Below the pieces are notes generated by a model. That model saw only the letters and a program-made list of their open reading frames with translations, was not told where the DNA came from and did no database searches. Shown here one piece after another: positions 1-7,845 of a stretch of 64,000 nucleotides of DNA. Numbering within the stretch: position 1 is the first letter of the stretch; the number at the start of each line of letters is the position of its first letter. The stretch comes from Candidatus Thorarchaeota archaeon (GTDB lineage Archaea > Asgardarchaeota > Thorarchaeia > Thorarchaeales > Thorarchaeaceae): the NCBI GenBank assembly GCA_020348985.1, contig CP070761.1, positions 2,433,087 through 2,497,086 on the forward strand. Direction: 5' to 3'. Both the position numbers and the translations under genes were made by a program.

Positions 1-364
1 TTGGACCCTGTTGACCTGGACGTGGTTGAATGAAGCCCATATTGACTCCACTCTGGAATGCGAATCGCATCGCTTCCATCTGGAAATTCTGCATCTTCTC
101 TCCAGTCAACAACTGGAGATGCTGAGGTGAGATCATGACTTGAGATTCAATCTGGATGTAGATCTGGTCATTCGGCCTGACAACCGTGAAGAAGTAACGC
201 ATGAACTTGACTTTGAAGAGATACTCAGCTCTAGGGTTTGAAATGCTTTCGACTTTGATTCCCTCTTTGGCGAACCATTCTCTTACTGTTCTCTTCGATT
301 TTGCCGAGGCTTTATCCGTCAAGACAGAACTCTCCAGTCCACATTTGAAATCAGCGCCGCTCAC
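1..364 (-). CDS. DUF2299-like protein, 3' end cut by the window edge
   Basis: An open minus-strand frame enters from the left edge and has no stop inside the window. The visible ~121 residues contain a TVREWFAKEGI segment followed by alternating beta strands (YLFKVKFMRYFFTVVRP, IYIQIESQVMISPQH) and a helix beginning LLTGEKMQNF, which matches the archaeal DUF2299 pattern; the function of that family is unknown. A GTG at 364 directly follows an in-frame stop, but the TTG at 322 has a GGAG about 8 bases upstream and could be the true start. It lies 21 bases downstream of the nitrilase-family gene and is probably co-transcribed with it. Confidence 0.6.
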   Translation of the reverse strand, partial: MSGADFKCGLESSVLTDKASAKSKRTVREWFAKEGIKVESISNPRAEYLFKVKFMRYFFTVVRPNDQIYIQIESQVMISPQHLQLLTGEKMQNFQMEAMRFAFQSGVNMGFIQPRPGQQGP

Positions 365-385
365 TTAATGGTTGCGCTCAAATGC

Positions 386-1189
386 CTACTCCTTGAACCA
401 CACTACATCGTCGTACGCTGATGGAGCTCGGTCAACATAACATGTGATTTGCTCTCTCACGGCCTTGATCGCTGAAGTATCACAGACTGAAGTAAAGACA
501 TCGACTTCCGAATTGACCCTCGTTAATCGTACACCCCAGGGATCTACGACTTGACTGTGGCCGAAGTATGTCTTCTCTTCAAATGACGGACCCACTCTAT
601 TAGTCGCGGCCACGTATAGCTGGTTCTCGATTGCACGTGCAGCAACGAGCGTATCCCAATGCGCACTTCGCGGGTCCGGAAACGCTGCTGGAACCAAGAT
701 GAGTTCTGCGCCCGCAAGTGCAAGGGCTCTACTCACCTCAGGGAATCTGACGTCATAGCATATCTCAACACCTACGTTCATCCCGCCGATTTCAAACATC
801 GCAATCTTCTTGCCCCCTACGAAAACATCACGCTCTTCCTTAAAGGGGTGAATCTTGCTATAGGTCCCTACGAATGTTCCATCCGGTGATGCTACTACCA
901 ACGTGTTCAGAAACTTTGACTCTTGTCTCTCAATTCCAGTTCCTATGACGTACGCCGACTGCTCTTCCGCAAGAGAGCAAAGAAAGTCAGATGTCACGCC
1001 GGGAACTCCGGGGCCCTGTTGTTCGTAGTCAGAGTGACGGAAACCAATTGCAAAGAGCTCAGGAAGAAGAATGAAGTGTGGAGTGACATCGGTACGAGGT
1101 TCCTCCAGGACTGCTCTAGTCCCTTCGAAGTTTCGATTTCGGTCTCCTTCATAGCAGGGAGTCTGAACCAACGTCACTGCGAACTCCAT
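386..1189 (-). CDS. Carbon-nitrogen hydrolase (nitrilase superfamily)
   Basis: Probably hydrolyses an amide or nitrile-type C-N bond in the cytoplasm; the substrate cannot be told from sequence. The Glu-Lys-Cys triad of the family is complete: E44 in LLPELFAIGF, K112 in YSKIHPFKEE and nucleophile C144 in VEICYDVRFPE. The length of 267 residues is normal for a single-domain member (omega-amidase or Nit-like). The ATG at 1189 has a GGTGATG Shine-Dalgarno-like sequence 5 bases upstream. The gene is divergent from the ferredoxin oxidoreductase operon and is followed closely by the DUF2299-like gene. Confidence 0.88.
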   Translation of the reverse strand: MEFAVTLVQTPCYEGDRNRNFEGTRAVLEEPRTDVTPHFILLPELFAIGFRHSDYEQQGPGVPGVTSDFLCSLAEEQSAYVIGTGIERQESKFLNTLVVASPDGTFVGTYSKIHPFKEERDVFVGGKKIAMFEIGGMNVGVEICYDVRFPEVSRALALAGAELILVPAAFPDPRSAHWDTLVAARAIENQLYVAATNRVGPSFEEKTYFGHSQVVDPWGVRLTRVNSEVDVFTSVCDTSAIKAVREQITCYVDRAPSAYDDVVWFKE

Positions 1190-1376
1190 GTTGACATCAC
1201 CTTCGAATGCAAGGACTGCTTCTGGGATTCATCACTTAAGACTGACTCGCTAGGAGCGTCCTGCAGGATGGCAAGGCTTAATATGCGCTCTTTGAGCAAG
1301 CGGCAACATCGGGCTCTCAACGGACGTGCTGTTATTGGTCAACGAAGTTGACATCAATCCCAAGACTCGAGGCGAC

Positions 1377-1649
1377 ATGCCTAAGACATCCTACTCAAAA
1401 CCAACAATCGGTTCTATGGGCAAGACCGGGAGTTGGAGGACTTTCTCACCTGAGATCAACTATGATGAGTGCAGCAAATGCAGGACATGTTGGCTTCACT
1501 GTCCTGAGGCTGTGATCAGTCAAGATGAGGACGGCACTCCTCACATCGACTACGATTACTGCAAGGGGTGCGGCATCTGCGCTCAGGTCTGTCCGAAGCA
1601 TTGCATTAGCATGGTCAGAGACCTCGAGAAGAAGGAGGTTGAAGCATGA
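1377..1649 (+). CDS. porD: 2-oxoacid:ferredoxin oxidoreductase, delta (ferredoxin) subunit
   Basis: A 90-residue electron-transfer subunit carrying two 4Fe-4S clusters. The first Cys motif is CSKCRTCWLHCPEAV and the second is CKGCGICAQVCPKHC, the spacing of an 8Fe ferredoxin domain. The N-terminal SMGKTGSWRTFSPEI segment is typical of PorD-type subunits. The frame is open upstream to 1326, but ATG 1377 with GAGGCG just ahead fits the family length. Its stop overlaps the start of the alpha gene (ATGA), so the two are translationally coupled. Confidence 0.9.
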   Translation: MPKTSYSKPTIGSMGKTGSWRTFSPEINYDECSKCRTCWLHCPEAVISQDEDGTPHIDYDYCKGCGICAQVCPKHCISMVRDLEKKEVEA

Positions 1650-2821
1650 AGACTATGCTCATGAGTGCGAACTATGCAGCAGCACGTGCCACTGTGTCCG
1701 CGCGCGTTGAGGTTGTCGCAGCGTATCCCATAACTCCTGCCACAACGGTCCCTGAGCAGATAGCTCTTCTGAGCGAAGACGGAGTCTTCAAGGGAGAGTT
1801 CATCCGTGTCGAATCTGAACACTCGGCGATGTTCGCTTGTATAGGTGCGTCTTCAACTGGTGCAAGAGCCTTCACTGCAACATCTTCCAATGGGCTTTTG
1901 TACATGGACGAAGGTCTCCACTGGGCGGCTGCCGCAAGACTTCCCATTGTCATATCCAACATCAATCGGTCCGTTTCGCCTAGCTGGAACATTCACGTGA
2001 CACATGATGATAGCATGTCCAAACGTGATACCGGCTGGATCCAGTTCTACAGTGCAAGCGTTGATGAGTTGTATCACACAATTATCCAGTCTTTCAAACT
2101 TGCAGAAGATGAGAGAGTCCTTCTACCAGTCATGGTCAATGCTGACGGGTTCGTGCTGAGCCACACGGTCTCGACCTTTGACTATCTTGAACCCGAAGAG
2201 GTTGACAAGTTCCTTCCACCATACAATCCTCCTCATTGGAAGATGGATCCGGACGACCCTGTTTCTCACGGCAACATAGTGTTTCCTGAACACTATCAGG
2301 AGTTCAGGTATCAGATGCATGAATCGAACAAGAATGCTCTGACTGTCTTTGAAGAAGTCGAGAAGGAATACAAGAAGCTGTTCGGCAAATACTTCGGCGG
2401 TCCGATTGATTGCTACAAATGTGACGACGCAGAAGTGATTTTCACTTCACAAGGTACCATTGGGGCTGAAGCAAAGGATGCAATTGATGAACTGAGGGAG
2501 GAGGGACACAAGGTAGGAAATGCTCGAGTTAGAATGGTCCGGCCGTTTCCAGTTGAGAAGATACGGGAATTGGCTTCGAAAGTCAAGGCATTCGCAAGTT
2601 TTGACAGGTCTGCTTCCTATGGCTTTGGAGGTCCTGTCGCCAATGATATCCGAGCATCATTGTATCACACTGACTATAGACCGTTTGTGAAGAGTTACAT
2701 CGGTGGCTTCGGGGGCAGAGACATAACGGTTCCCGATATCAAAGAGATTGTCCTGGATACTGTGAATGTCGTCGAAAGCGGAGAGCTGGGTCCCGAAGAA
2801 ACCTGGCATGACTTGAGGTGA
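1646..2821 (+). CDS. porA: 2-oxoacid (pyruvate-type):ferredoxin oxidoreductase, alpha subunit
   Basis: Alpha subunit of the thiamine-diphosphate enzyme that oxidatively decarboxylates pyruvate or a related 2-oxoacid to acyl-CoA and reduces ferredoxin. The 391 residues include the N-terminal pyrimidine-binding domain signature AAYPITPATTVPEQI with VESEHSAM, and a C-terminal transketolase-like domain (FTSQGTIGAEAKDAI, YGFGGPVANDIRASL). Length is normal for PorA. It overlaps porD by four bases and porB follows immediately. Pyruvate preference is inferred from overall PorA-like character, not proven. Confidence 0.88.
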   Translation: MKTMLMSANYAAARATVSARVEVVAAYPITPATTVPEQIALLSEDGVFKGEFIRVESEHSAMFACIGASSTGARAFTATSSNGLLYMDEGLHWAAAARLPIVISNINRSVSPSWNIHVTHDDSMSKRDTGWIQFYSASVDELYHTIIQSFKLAEDERVLLPVMVNADGFVLSHTVSTFDYLEPEEVDKFLPPYNPPHWKMDPDDPVSHGNIVFPEHYQEFRYQMHESNKNALTVFEEVEKEYKKLFGKYFGGPIDCYKCDDAEVIFTSQGTIGAEAKDAIDELREEGHKVGNARVRMVRPFPVEKIRELASKVKAFASFDRSASYGFGGPVANDIRASLYHTDYRPFVKSYIGGFGGRDITVPDIKEIVLDTVNVVESGELGPEETWHDLR

Positions 2822-2826
2822 GAAAG

Positions 2827-3732
2827 ATGGTTGCAACCAAAGATATGCCTCAGAAGGAATATGTGCTCAAGGGGAATGCTGCGTGTGCAGGATGCCAGGA
2901 CATGGTGGCTCTGAGACATGCCCACAAGGCCCTGGAGGGCAATGTCATTCAGGTGGTCCCTGCCTGCTGCACAAGTGTTGTGCAATCCCTTTGGCCAAAG
3001 AGCTGTCTGGACATTCCGGTTCTTAACACAGCCTTTGCGGCGTCTGCAGCAACAGCATCGGGAGCACGGGCGGCTCTTCGGGCAAAGGGCATAACGGATA
3101 CAACAGTCATGGTCTGGGCAGGCGACGGAGGTACTTTCGACATTGGTATTCAGGCATTGAGCGGCGCATTCGAGCGCCGGACAGACTTACTTTATGTTTG
3201 CTACAACAACCAGGTTTACAGTAACACTGGGACGCAGCGTTCGGGAGCGACACCTCTCCACGCGCAGACCACCACGACGTGGTACGGCAAGAAAGAGCCG
3301 GAAAAGATGCTCGACCTCATTGTGGCGGCACATGAGCCAGTGTATCAAACAACCGCAAACTCTTCTTATCCCCGAGATCTCTATGATAAGTTCAAGAAAG
3401 CAAAGGAGATTGAGGGACCGAAGTTCATCCACATCTTTCTGCCATGTCCACAGGCTTGGAATTATCCGGTAGAGATAGGAGTTGAGATCGGCAAGCTGGC
3501 CGTTGAAACCGGTTATTGGATAATGTGGGAACGTCTCGGTGACGAATGGACTCTGGGTCGTCAGAGCAAGAGATTCCAAGACCCTGACAACAGGAAGGAC
3601 ATTGAGGAGTTTCTGAAACTGCAGGGCCGTTTCTCACACTTGTTCAAACCCAAGAAGGACGAGAAGAAGATCCAGGATCTCAGGGACTTCGTTCAGCATA
3701 GATGGGATGCTGTGCTCAGGACTTTCACGTAA
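2827..3732 (+). CDS. porB: 2-oxoacid (pyruvate-type):ferredoxin oxidoreductase, beta subunit
   Basis: Beta subunit with the TPP-diphosphate site and one 4Fe-4S cluster. The TPP motif GDGGTFDIGIQ leads to YNNQVYSNTGTQRSGATP, a PorB-type substrate loop, and probable cluster cysteines occur in CAGCQDM, VPACCTS and PCPQAW. A GTG at 2818 overlaps the porA stop, but ATG 2827 has GAGGTGA five bases upstream and is preferred. The operon order delta-alpha-beta lacks the usual gamma gene, which may be encoded elsewhere or shared with another complex, as is known for Pyrococcus POR and VOR. Confidence 0.88.
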   Translation: MVATKDMPQKEYVLKGNAACAGCQDMVALRHAHKALEGNVIQVVPACCTSVVQSLWPKSCLDIPVLNTAFAASAATASGARAALRAKGITDTTVMVWAGDGGTFDIGIQALSGAFERRTDLLYVCYNNQVYSNTGTQRSGATPLHAQTTTTWYGKKEPEKMLDLIVAAHEPVYQTTANSSYPRDLYDKFKKAKEIEGPKFIHIFLPCPQAWNYPVEIGVEIGKLAVETGYWIMWERLGDEWTLGRQSKRFQDPDNRKDIEEFLKLQGRFSHLFKPKKDEKKIQDLRDFVQHRWDAVLRTFT

Positions 3733-3819
3733 TTGTGATCTCCGAGTACCCACATAATGGAACTGAATCCAAAACTAGGCAAAGGATTGCCCTTTTCTGT
3801 GCAATTCGTAACACCACGA

Positions 3820-3895
3820 TTCGGAAAAGAATGATGACACACCTTAAGCCATCGATTTTCCGAACTAGGCTGTGTAGGTGAATAGATATTCTATT
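3820..3895. promoter_or_regulatory. Inverted TTCGGAAAA/TTTTCCGAA pair and palindrome upstream of small protein A
   Basis: TTCGGAAAA at 3820-3828 and its reverse complement TTTTCCGAA at 3856-3864 face each other across 27 bases. A perfect 6-3-6 inverted repeat AATAGA-TAT-TCTATT follows at 3881-3895, about 26 bases before the ATG at 3921, and may double as the TATA region. The same TTTTCCGAA string recurs at 6878-6886 and TTCCGAAAA at 5890-5898, near the two Lrp-like genes. A regulator operator is inferred. Confidence 0.4.
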
Positions 3896-3920
3896 CCTAC
3901 TTCGAATCTGACAGATTACG

Positions 3921-4337
3921 ATGACAACAGCAGCCACTCTAATGGAGAAATACCGTGCCGAAGCCTCTAGTACTCCCAATGAAGCGTCCTTCAATGACGA
4001 GGGGGAATCCGTCAAGGTCATTGGTGAGACCAGTTGGACCCGTGTTCTGTTGATTCGACAGAAAGAGTCTCCCAGCGAAATCAGAATTGAGATAGAGCTG
4101 ATGCTTCCAAGAGCCACACGTGAACTCGTTCCCGGTCTGAAAAAGGATGAACCCATTCCTTGTCAAGTTGTCAGCGAGCTCGCAGAAAATACAATCGAGC
4201 ACATGAAGTACTTGCTGAACCTCTACCACTCGGGGTTCAACCTAGAGCTAATGGGAGAGTTCTGTCTATGGATAGCAACTCGCACATTCGAGGGGCTGCC
4301 TGGAAAAGCCATCTTCGAGGCAATCTGTCCGCCGTGA
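3921..4337 (+). CDS. Unrecognised small protein A (paralogue of the protein at 7300)
   Basis: A 138-residue protein I cannot assign. It is clearly homologous along its whole length to the protein at 7300-7725: both share FN(D/E)xGES, (S/T)WxR(V/I)L, an alternating strand ending in LP, TI(E/D)HMxYLL, a GFxL segment, CLWxA and a C-terminal PP. The pattern suggests a compact alpha/beta domain with no signal peptide or membrane segment. There is no Shine-Dalgarno before ATG 3921; the TATA-like palindrome 26 bases upstream suggests a nearly leaderless mRNA. Its paralogue lies close to the Lrp-like regulators. Confidence 0.75.
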   Translation: MTTAATLMEKYRAEASSTPNEASFNDEGESVKVIGETSWTRVLLIRQKESPSEIRIEIELMLPRATRELVPGLKKDEPIPCQVVSELAENTIEHMKYLLNLYHSGFNLELMGEFCLWIATRTFEGLPGKAIFEAICPP

Positions 4338-4355
4338 CAGATACGAGATTACGAT

Positions 4356-5162
4356 TCAAGGTCTCTGAGATAGAAACCACTCAATCACTGCAGTGACTGT
4401 CTCTTCGTATTGTGCAGGATCGCTCAAGACGTGGTCTGCACCTTCCACAACTGCAAACTGCTTCGGCTCTCCAGCCTTATCATAAAGCTCCCTAACACCT
4501 TCAACTGGGATTCCGCGATCTGCGTCCCCAGTAATGATGAACAGAGGTCTCGGAGATATTCCAGGAATGTCCTTCATCGGATTGTAGATTATCGCATCTT
4601 CAACCATCCGTCTCAGAATCAGCTTGCGAGTTTCAGGGTTTTCTATGCCCCGAATTTGACTCGGATCGGTCTCTATGATTCGTTTGACCTCCGGCTCTAT
4701 CATAGGAGAAAGAGCGAACATGTATGTATCGAACACCGGTGCACGCACACACACTGCTTGAACGCGTTTGTCCTCTGCTGATGAGCAAATGGCCACAGCT
4801 CCGCCATAGCTAGCTCCATAGACGCCTATCCAATCATTGAATGTAAACTCAGATTCGAGGAGATACGTTACAGAATTCTTGGCATCCACTATCTCGCCGG
4901 CCAATCGAAAGAAACCATCACTTGAGCGGAATCCCCTAAAATCAAATGTCAAGACAGCGAATCCTACCTCTGCCAGTCTCGTGGCAATCCCTCCAACTTG
5001 ATCTGGTCCTCCCGGGAGCCCATGGTACTTGCAGATGCCTGGAAATGGACCTTCAGATGTGGGAGTGACAAGATTCCCCCGTACCGTTTCTCCACCACTT
5101 GTGAATTCGACAGGAACGACTTGTGTTTTGGTCAAGACAAGAAGCCATCCTTCAACCTGCAT
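4356..5162 (-). CDS. Alpha/beta hydrolase
   Basis: A 268-residue alpha/beta-hydrolase, probably an esterase or dienelactone-hydrolase-like peptidase relative. The oxyanion region is KYHGLPGG, the nucleophile elbow GVYGASYGG places Ser at about residue 118, the acid is in TGDADRGIP and the His is in GADHVLSD. The ATG at 5162 is preceded by GAGG six bases upstream. It begins 14 bases after the stop of the cobalamin adenosyltransferase gene, so the two probably form an operon, although no functional link is obvious. Substrate unknown. Confidence 0.85.
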   Translation of the reverse strand: MQVEGWLLVLTKTQVVPVEFTSGGETVRGNLVTPTSEGPFPGICKYHGLPGGPDQVGGIATRLAEVGFAVLTFDFRGFRSSDGFFRLAGEIVDAKNSVTYLLESEFTFNDWIGVYGASYGGAVAICSSAEDKRVQAVCVRAPVFDTYMFALSPMIEPEVKRIIETDPSQIRGIENPETRKLILRRMVEDAIIYNPMKDIPGISPRPLFIITGDADRGIPVEGVRELYDKAGEPKQFAVVEGADHVLSDPAQYEETVTAVIEWFLSQRP

Positions 5163-5176
5163 TTTGCCCTCGGGAT

Positions 5177-5755
5177 CTACTTGGTTTGCCTTTCAACGCC
5201 GTCCCTAGAGATAAGATAGTCGCCTTCTCCGTGTTCAAGATTCTCGTATCTTGCCATCACAAAGAGCAAGTCCGAGAGTCGGTTGACATACCTGATAACT
5301 TCAGGATTGACTTCGGTTGTTTTCGAAAGGCTCAGGACTCTTCTCTCTGCCCGCCTGCACACTGTCCGAGCTTGGTGTAGGAACACGGATGCCTTCGTAC
5401 CTCCAGGTATAACGAAATTCGAGAGATGCGGCAGCTCCTCTGTTAGCTCGTCCGCAATCACTTCGAGTAATGAAACATCCTTGGCACCTACTCTCCTCAA
5501 ACCCGACGCTCCGCCACACTCTTCATGATCAGTCGCAAGCTCCGCGGCGACGTAGAACAGAAGTTGTTGAATGGAGTGTACATATTCTGAGATTCGACTA
5601 GAAGAATGTACTTTGGCAACACCTAGTACAGTGATCAGCTCGTCGAGGGTGCCATACGCTTCTACTCTCGGATCATCCTTTCCGATTCTCTCTCCAGAGA
5701 GCAAGCCTGTCTCTCCTTTGTCTCCTTTTCGCGTGTAGATGCTCTTCTTCGGCAA
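5177..5755 (-). CDS. Cob(I)yrinic acid a,c-diamide adenosyltransferase, PduO type
   Basis: Transfers the adenosyl group of ATP to cob(I)alamin to make adenosylcobalamin. PduO-type landmarks are present: the N-terminal ATP loop YTRKGDKGETGLLSG, the conserved YGTLDEL, the helix RTVCRRAERRVL and C-terminal RYVNRLSDLLFVMAR. The open frame extends to a TTG at 5770, but the TTG at 5755 has GAGGTG seven bases upstream and gives the family N-terminus (LPKKSIYTRKGDKG). About 192 residues, normal for the family. Confidence 0.88.
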   Translation of the reverse strand: MPKKSIYTRKGDKGETGLLSGERIGKDDPRVEAYGTLDELITVLGVAKVHSSSRISEYVHSIQQLLFYVAAELATDHEECGGASGLRRVGAKDVSLLEVIADELTEELPHLSNFVIPGGTKASVFLHQARTVCRRAERRVLSLSKTTEVNPEVIRYVNRLSDLLFVMARYENLEHGEGDYLISRDGVERQTK

Positions 5756-5889
5756 TGCGGCACACCTCAAAGGCTTGGTCTCAAAGTTTATGACTTGGTT
5801 AGATGAGCCTTTGCATTCGGCTGTCTAGCATTGCGAAATGGCAAGAACTTATGTGGAAGGGTGAAGCGGCACGACTGAAAGAGATATAC

Positions 5890-5930
5890 TTCCGAAAATC
5901 GGTCCTGTCAGTCCCTTGAGCGAATATTCG
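5890..5930. promoter_or_regulatory. Palindromes upstream of Lrp-like regulator 1
   Basis: CCGA-AAA-TCGG at 5892-5902 and the perfect 10-base palindrome CGAATATTCG at 5921-5930 sit directly before the ATG at 5939. The first contains TTCCGAAAA (5890-5898), the string also seen upstream of small protein A and of the 7008 gene. Autoregulation by the adjacent Lrp-like protein is inferred. Confidence 0.4.
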
Positions 5931-5938
5931 GAGATAGT

Positions 5939-6865
5939 ATGAGCTCGACCGACATGGTGCAGAACATGGATCACGTAGACCGCGACATAATCAACGAACT
6001 CACTGCCAACTGCAGAGTGTCATATGAGACCATGGCCCGCAAACTTGGAATCACCGCCAACGCAGTTAGGAGGAGAATGCTCAATCTAACAGAATCTGGG
6101 GTTATATCCGAGTTCGTTCTTCTACCATCATTCGCCATGGTTGACGTGCACTTTCTGATTGGCTTGACGTGGACTGATGGGGCGAGAAATGACGATGAGA
6201 TTGTAGAGCTAATTGGCTCGCATCCATTCATCACGTCAGTAGGATTCGACTCCTTTGGGACTATCATCTTCAATGCAGAATATCCGGAAGATTCTGGACT
6301 TGAAGAGATTACAGACTTCCTTAGAGATGAAGTTAATGTCACAGATCTAGAGCTCCACCCTGTTTCAAGACCGCGGGGAGTCAAGTTCGAGCCTTCGGCG
6401 TTGCAGCTGAGAGTTCTTCGTTGCCTGGCAGAGGACCCGAGGATGTCTGTGACGACAGTCGCAGAGAAATCAGGGCTCACTGCCAAGAGGGTCAGACGGA
6501 TTATTGAACAGCTGCAGGATAGCAGGGGATTCGAATTCACCATAATCCGAAATCTCAACGCCGGATCCAACACGAACTTCGTAATACGCGTGGAATGGGA
6601 TGATGCTTTAACCGGTCCAGAAAATATCGTGAATTGGCTTGAGACAGAACATCCCAAAGAGTATTGGTATCCCAACATATCACATTCTGAAAGAGTGATG
6701 TTTCCAGTCTTTGTTGTAGATCATCTAAAGGATATCGAGGCTATCTTCAAGCACTTGATGGAACTTCCTAACATATTTCCACACGCGACACTGATACCAT
6801 ATCCCCGAAAGAGGTTTCCTGGATCTAGGGAGAGATACCTTCAGGAGCTTCTATCTCGGTCCTGA
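5939..6865 (+). CDS. Lrp/AsnC-like regulator with two HTH units (copy 1)
   Basis: A 308-residue transcription regulator. Residues ~12-60 form an AsnC-type HTH (DRDIINELTANCRVSYETMARKLGITANAV), then an alpha/beta domain runs to ~150. A second HTH follows at ~157-205 (LRVLRCLAEDPRMSVTTVAEKSGLTAKRV), then another ligand-type domain. It is therefore an internally duplicated Lrp protein, about twice the usual length. It is paralogous over its full length to the protein at 7846. Palindromes just ahead of the start suggest self-binding. The effector is unknown. Confidence 0.82.
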   Translation: MSSTDMVQNMDHVDRDIINELTANCRVSYETMARKLGITANAVRRRMLNLTESGVISEFVLLPSFAMVDVHFLIGLTWTDGARNDDEIVELIGSHPFITSVGFDSFGTIIFNAEYPEDSGLEEITDFLRDEVNVTDLELHPVSRPRGVKFEPSALQLRVLRCLAEDPRMSVTTVAEKSGLTAKRVRRIIEQLQDSRGFEFTIIRNLNAGSNTNFVIRVEWDDALTGPENIVNWLETEHPKEYWYPNISHSERVMFPVFVVDHLKDIEAIFKHLMELPNIFPHATLIPYPRKRFPGSRERYLQELLSRS

Positions 6866-6877
6866 TGCTGAAAGCCG

Positions 6878-6886
6878 TTTTCCGAA
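6878..6886. promoter_or_regulatory. TTTTCCGAA motif between Lrp 1 and the winged-helix gene
   Basis: This is identical to the string at 3856-3864 and is followed by an inverted partner TTCGG at 6895-6899. It lies just past the stop of Lrp 1 and upstream of the 7008 gene. A shared operator half-site is an inference from repetition within 3 kb. Confidence 0.3.
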
Positions 6887-7007
6887 CTTCCCAATTCGGG
6901 TTTTGGACATTGATTTGTCGGCTCAAGCTCATTCACGAACTGGACGTGTAACGCAGATAGATATGCCTTCAATGTGCCCACCGAAACGGAACGGTGGTGT
7001 ACGAATA

Positions 7008-7262
7008 ATGTCCATGGTGATACCAGAGAGTGCCCTTATTGTTCTGGATACACTTGTGAGTCATGGTCCCATGGCTCCAAAGGATATCAGCAAAAAGGCG
7101 AATCTGCCACTCCGAACAGTTAGCTTTGCCCTCAGGAGACTCACTCGTTGGGAATTGTGTCGAAAGATCCCCAATCTGCGTGATATGCGTCGACCACTCT
7201 ATCATGCAGACCAAGAAAAGATGAGAGCCGCATTCATGAAATACGGCCAGAAGATAGCATAA
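7008..7262 (+). CDS. Small winged-helix DNA-binding protein
   Basis: An ~84-residue winged-helix protein of the MarR/TrmB style: ALIVLDTLVSHGPMAPKDISKKANLPLRTVSFALRRLTRWEL is a full HTH followed by a short wing (RDMRRPLYHAD). The frame is open back to 6903, but ATG 7008 is preceded by GGTGGTG eight bases upstream and gives a compact domain. It sits between the two Lrp-like genes and just ahead of small protein B, so it may regulate that cluster. Confidence 0.7.
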   Translation: MSMVIPESALIVLDTLVSHGPMAPKDISKKANLPLRTVSFALRRLTRWELCRKIPNLRDMRRPLYHADQEKMRAAFMKYGQKIA

Positions 7263-7275
7263 CCGACGAATATCT

Positions 7276-7284
7276 CCGACTCGG
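7276..7284. promoter_or_regulatory. CCGA-C-TCGG palindrome before small protein B
   Basis: A perfect 4-1-4 inverted repeat lies 16 bases before the ATG at 7300, preceded by CGAATAT (7266-7272), which resembles half of the CGAATATTCG site in front of Lrp 1. It is an operator candidate only; the site is short. Confidence 0.3.
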
Positions 7285-7299
7285 GTGTGAAGAACAAGT

Positions 7300-7725
7300 A
7301 TGAATCCTACCAATCTCTCAGAGCGATACTCCGAATATGCCTCTATTGCTCCGGAGGATCTCGAATTCAACGAAGACGGGGAATCCATTGCAACTCTTCA
7401 TCAGACAACCTGGGTCCGGATTCTTGCAGTCAGAAGAAAGAACGCTAAAGGCACAGTCTCAATCGAAGTCGAAATGTCGCTTCCAACATGTTCACCCGAA
7501 CCTGAATCCCAAACCAGAATGGGTCCAGACTGCTTGATGAGAGACGTGGTACTCGATACCATTGACCACATGAGCTATCTTTTGGAACTTAATGACTTGG
7601 GGTTTGAGCTGGATGTTCTCGGACATGACTGTCTATGGACTGCAGCGAAATCATTCAGTAAACCCCCCGAGTCAGGTGTGTTCGAACAGTTGGTCCCTCC
7701 ATCTCCGAAATCCAAGACTGGGTAA
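7300..7725 (+). CDS. Unrecognised small protein B (paralogue of the protein at 3921)
   Basis: A 141-residue cytosolic protein paralogous to the one at 3921: FNEDGES, TTWVRILAVRRK, IEVEMSLP, TIDHMSYLLELNDLGFELDVLG, CLWTAAKSF and a terminal VPP align with few gaps. I do not recognise the family. No Shine-Dalgarno is visible before ATG 7300 and the A/T-rich CGAATAT lies about 30 bases upstream, so the mRNA may be leaderless. The next gene downstream is Lrp copy 2. Confidence 0.75.
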   Translation: MNPTNLSERYSEYASIAPEDLEFNEDGESIATLHQTTWVRILAVRRKNAKGTVSIEVEMSLPTCSPEPESQTRMGPDCLMRDVVLDTIDHMSYLLELNDLGFELDVLGHDCLWTAAKSFSKPPESGVFEQLVPPSPKSKTG

Positions 7726-7741
7726 AACGGTCAGGATTGAC

Positions 7742-7793
7742 ACAGCAGGTCATATTTGCTGTCGCATTTGAGTATCTCAGATTACTCGCGAGT
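7742..7793. promoter_or_regulatory. Inverted repeats upstream of Lrp-like regulator 2
   Basis: ACAGCA (7742-7747) pairs with TGCTGT (7757-7762) around a nine-base loop, which could be a weak end signal for small protein B or an operator. A perfect palindrome ACTCGCGAGT follows at 7784-7793. A direct repeat of ATTCGATG abuts the start codon region at about 7829-7848. Confidence 0.3.
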
Positions 7794-7845
7794 TCTGTGC
7801 GTATGAATACTTTGAAGCATAGACTTAACATTCGATGTGCATTCG

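Noticed and set aside
5971..6678. Long open frame opposite the first Lrp-like gene (235 codons, minus strand)
   Set aside because: Ser/Thr-rich low-quality translation that mirrors the codon pattern of the clear Lrp-like protein on the plus strand; no motif or start signal.
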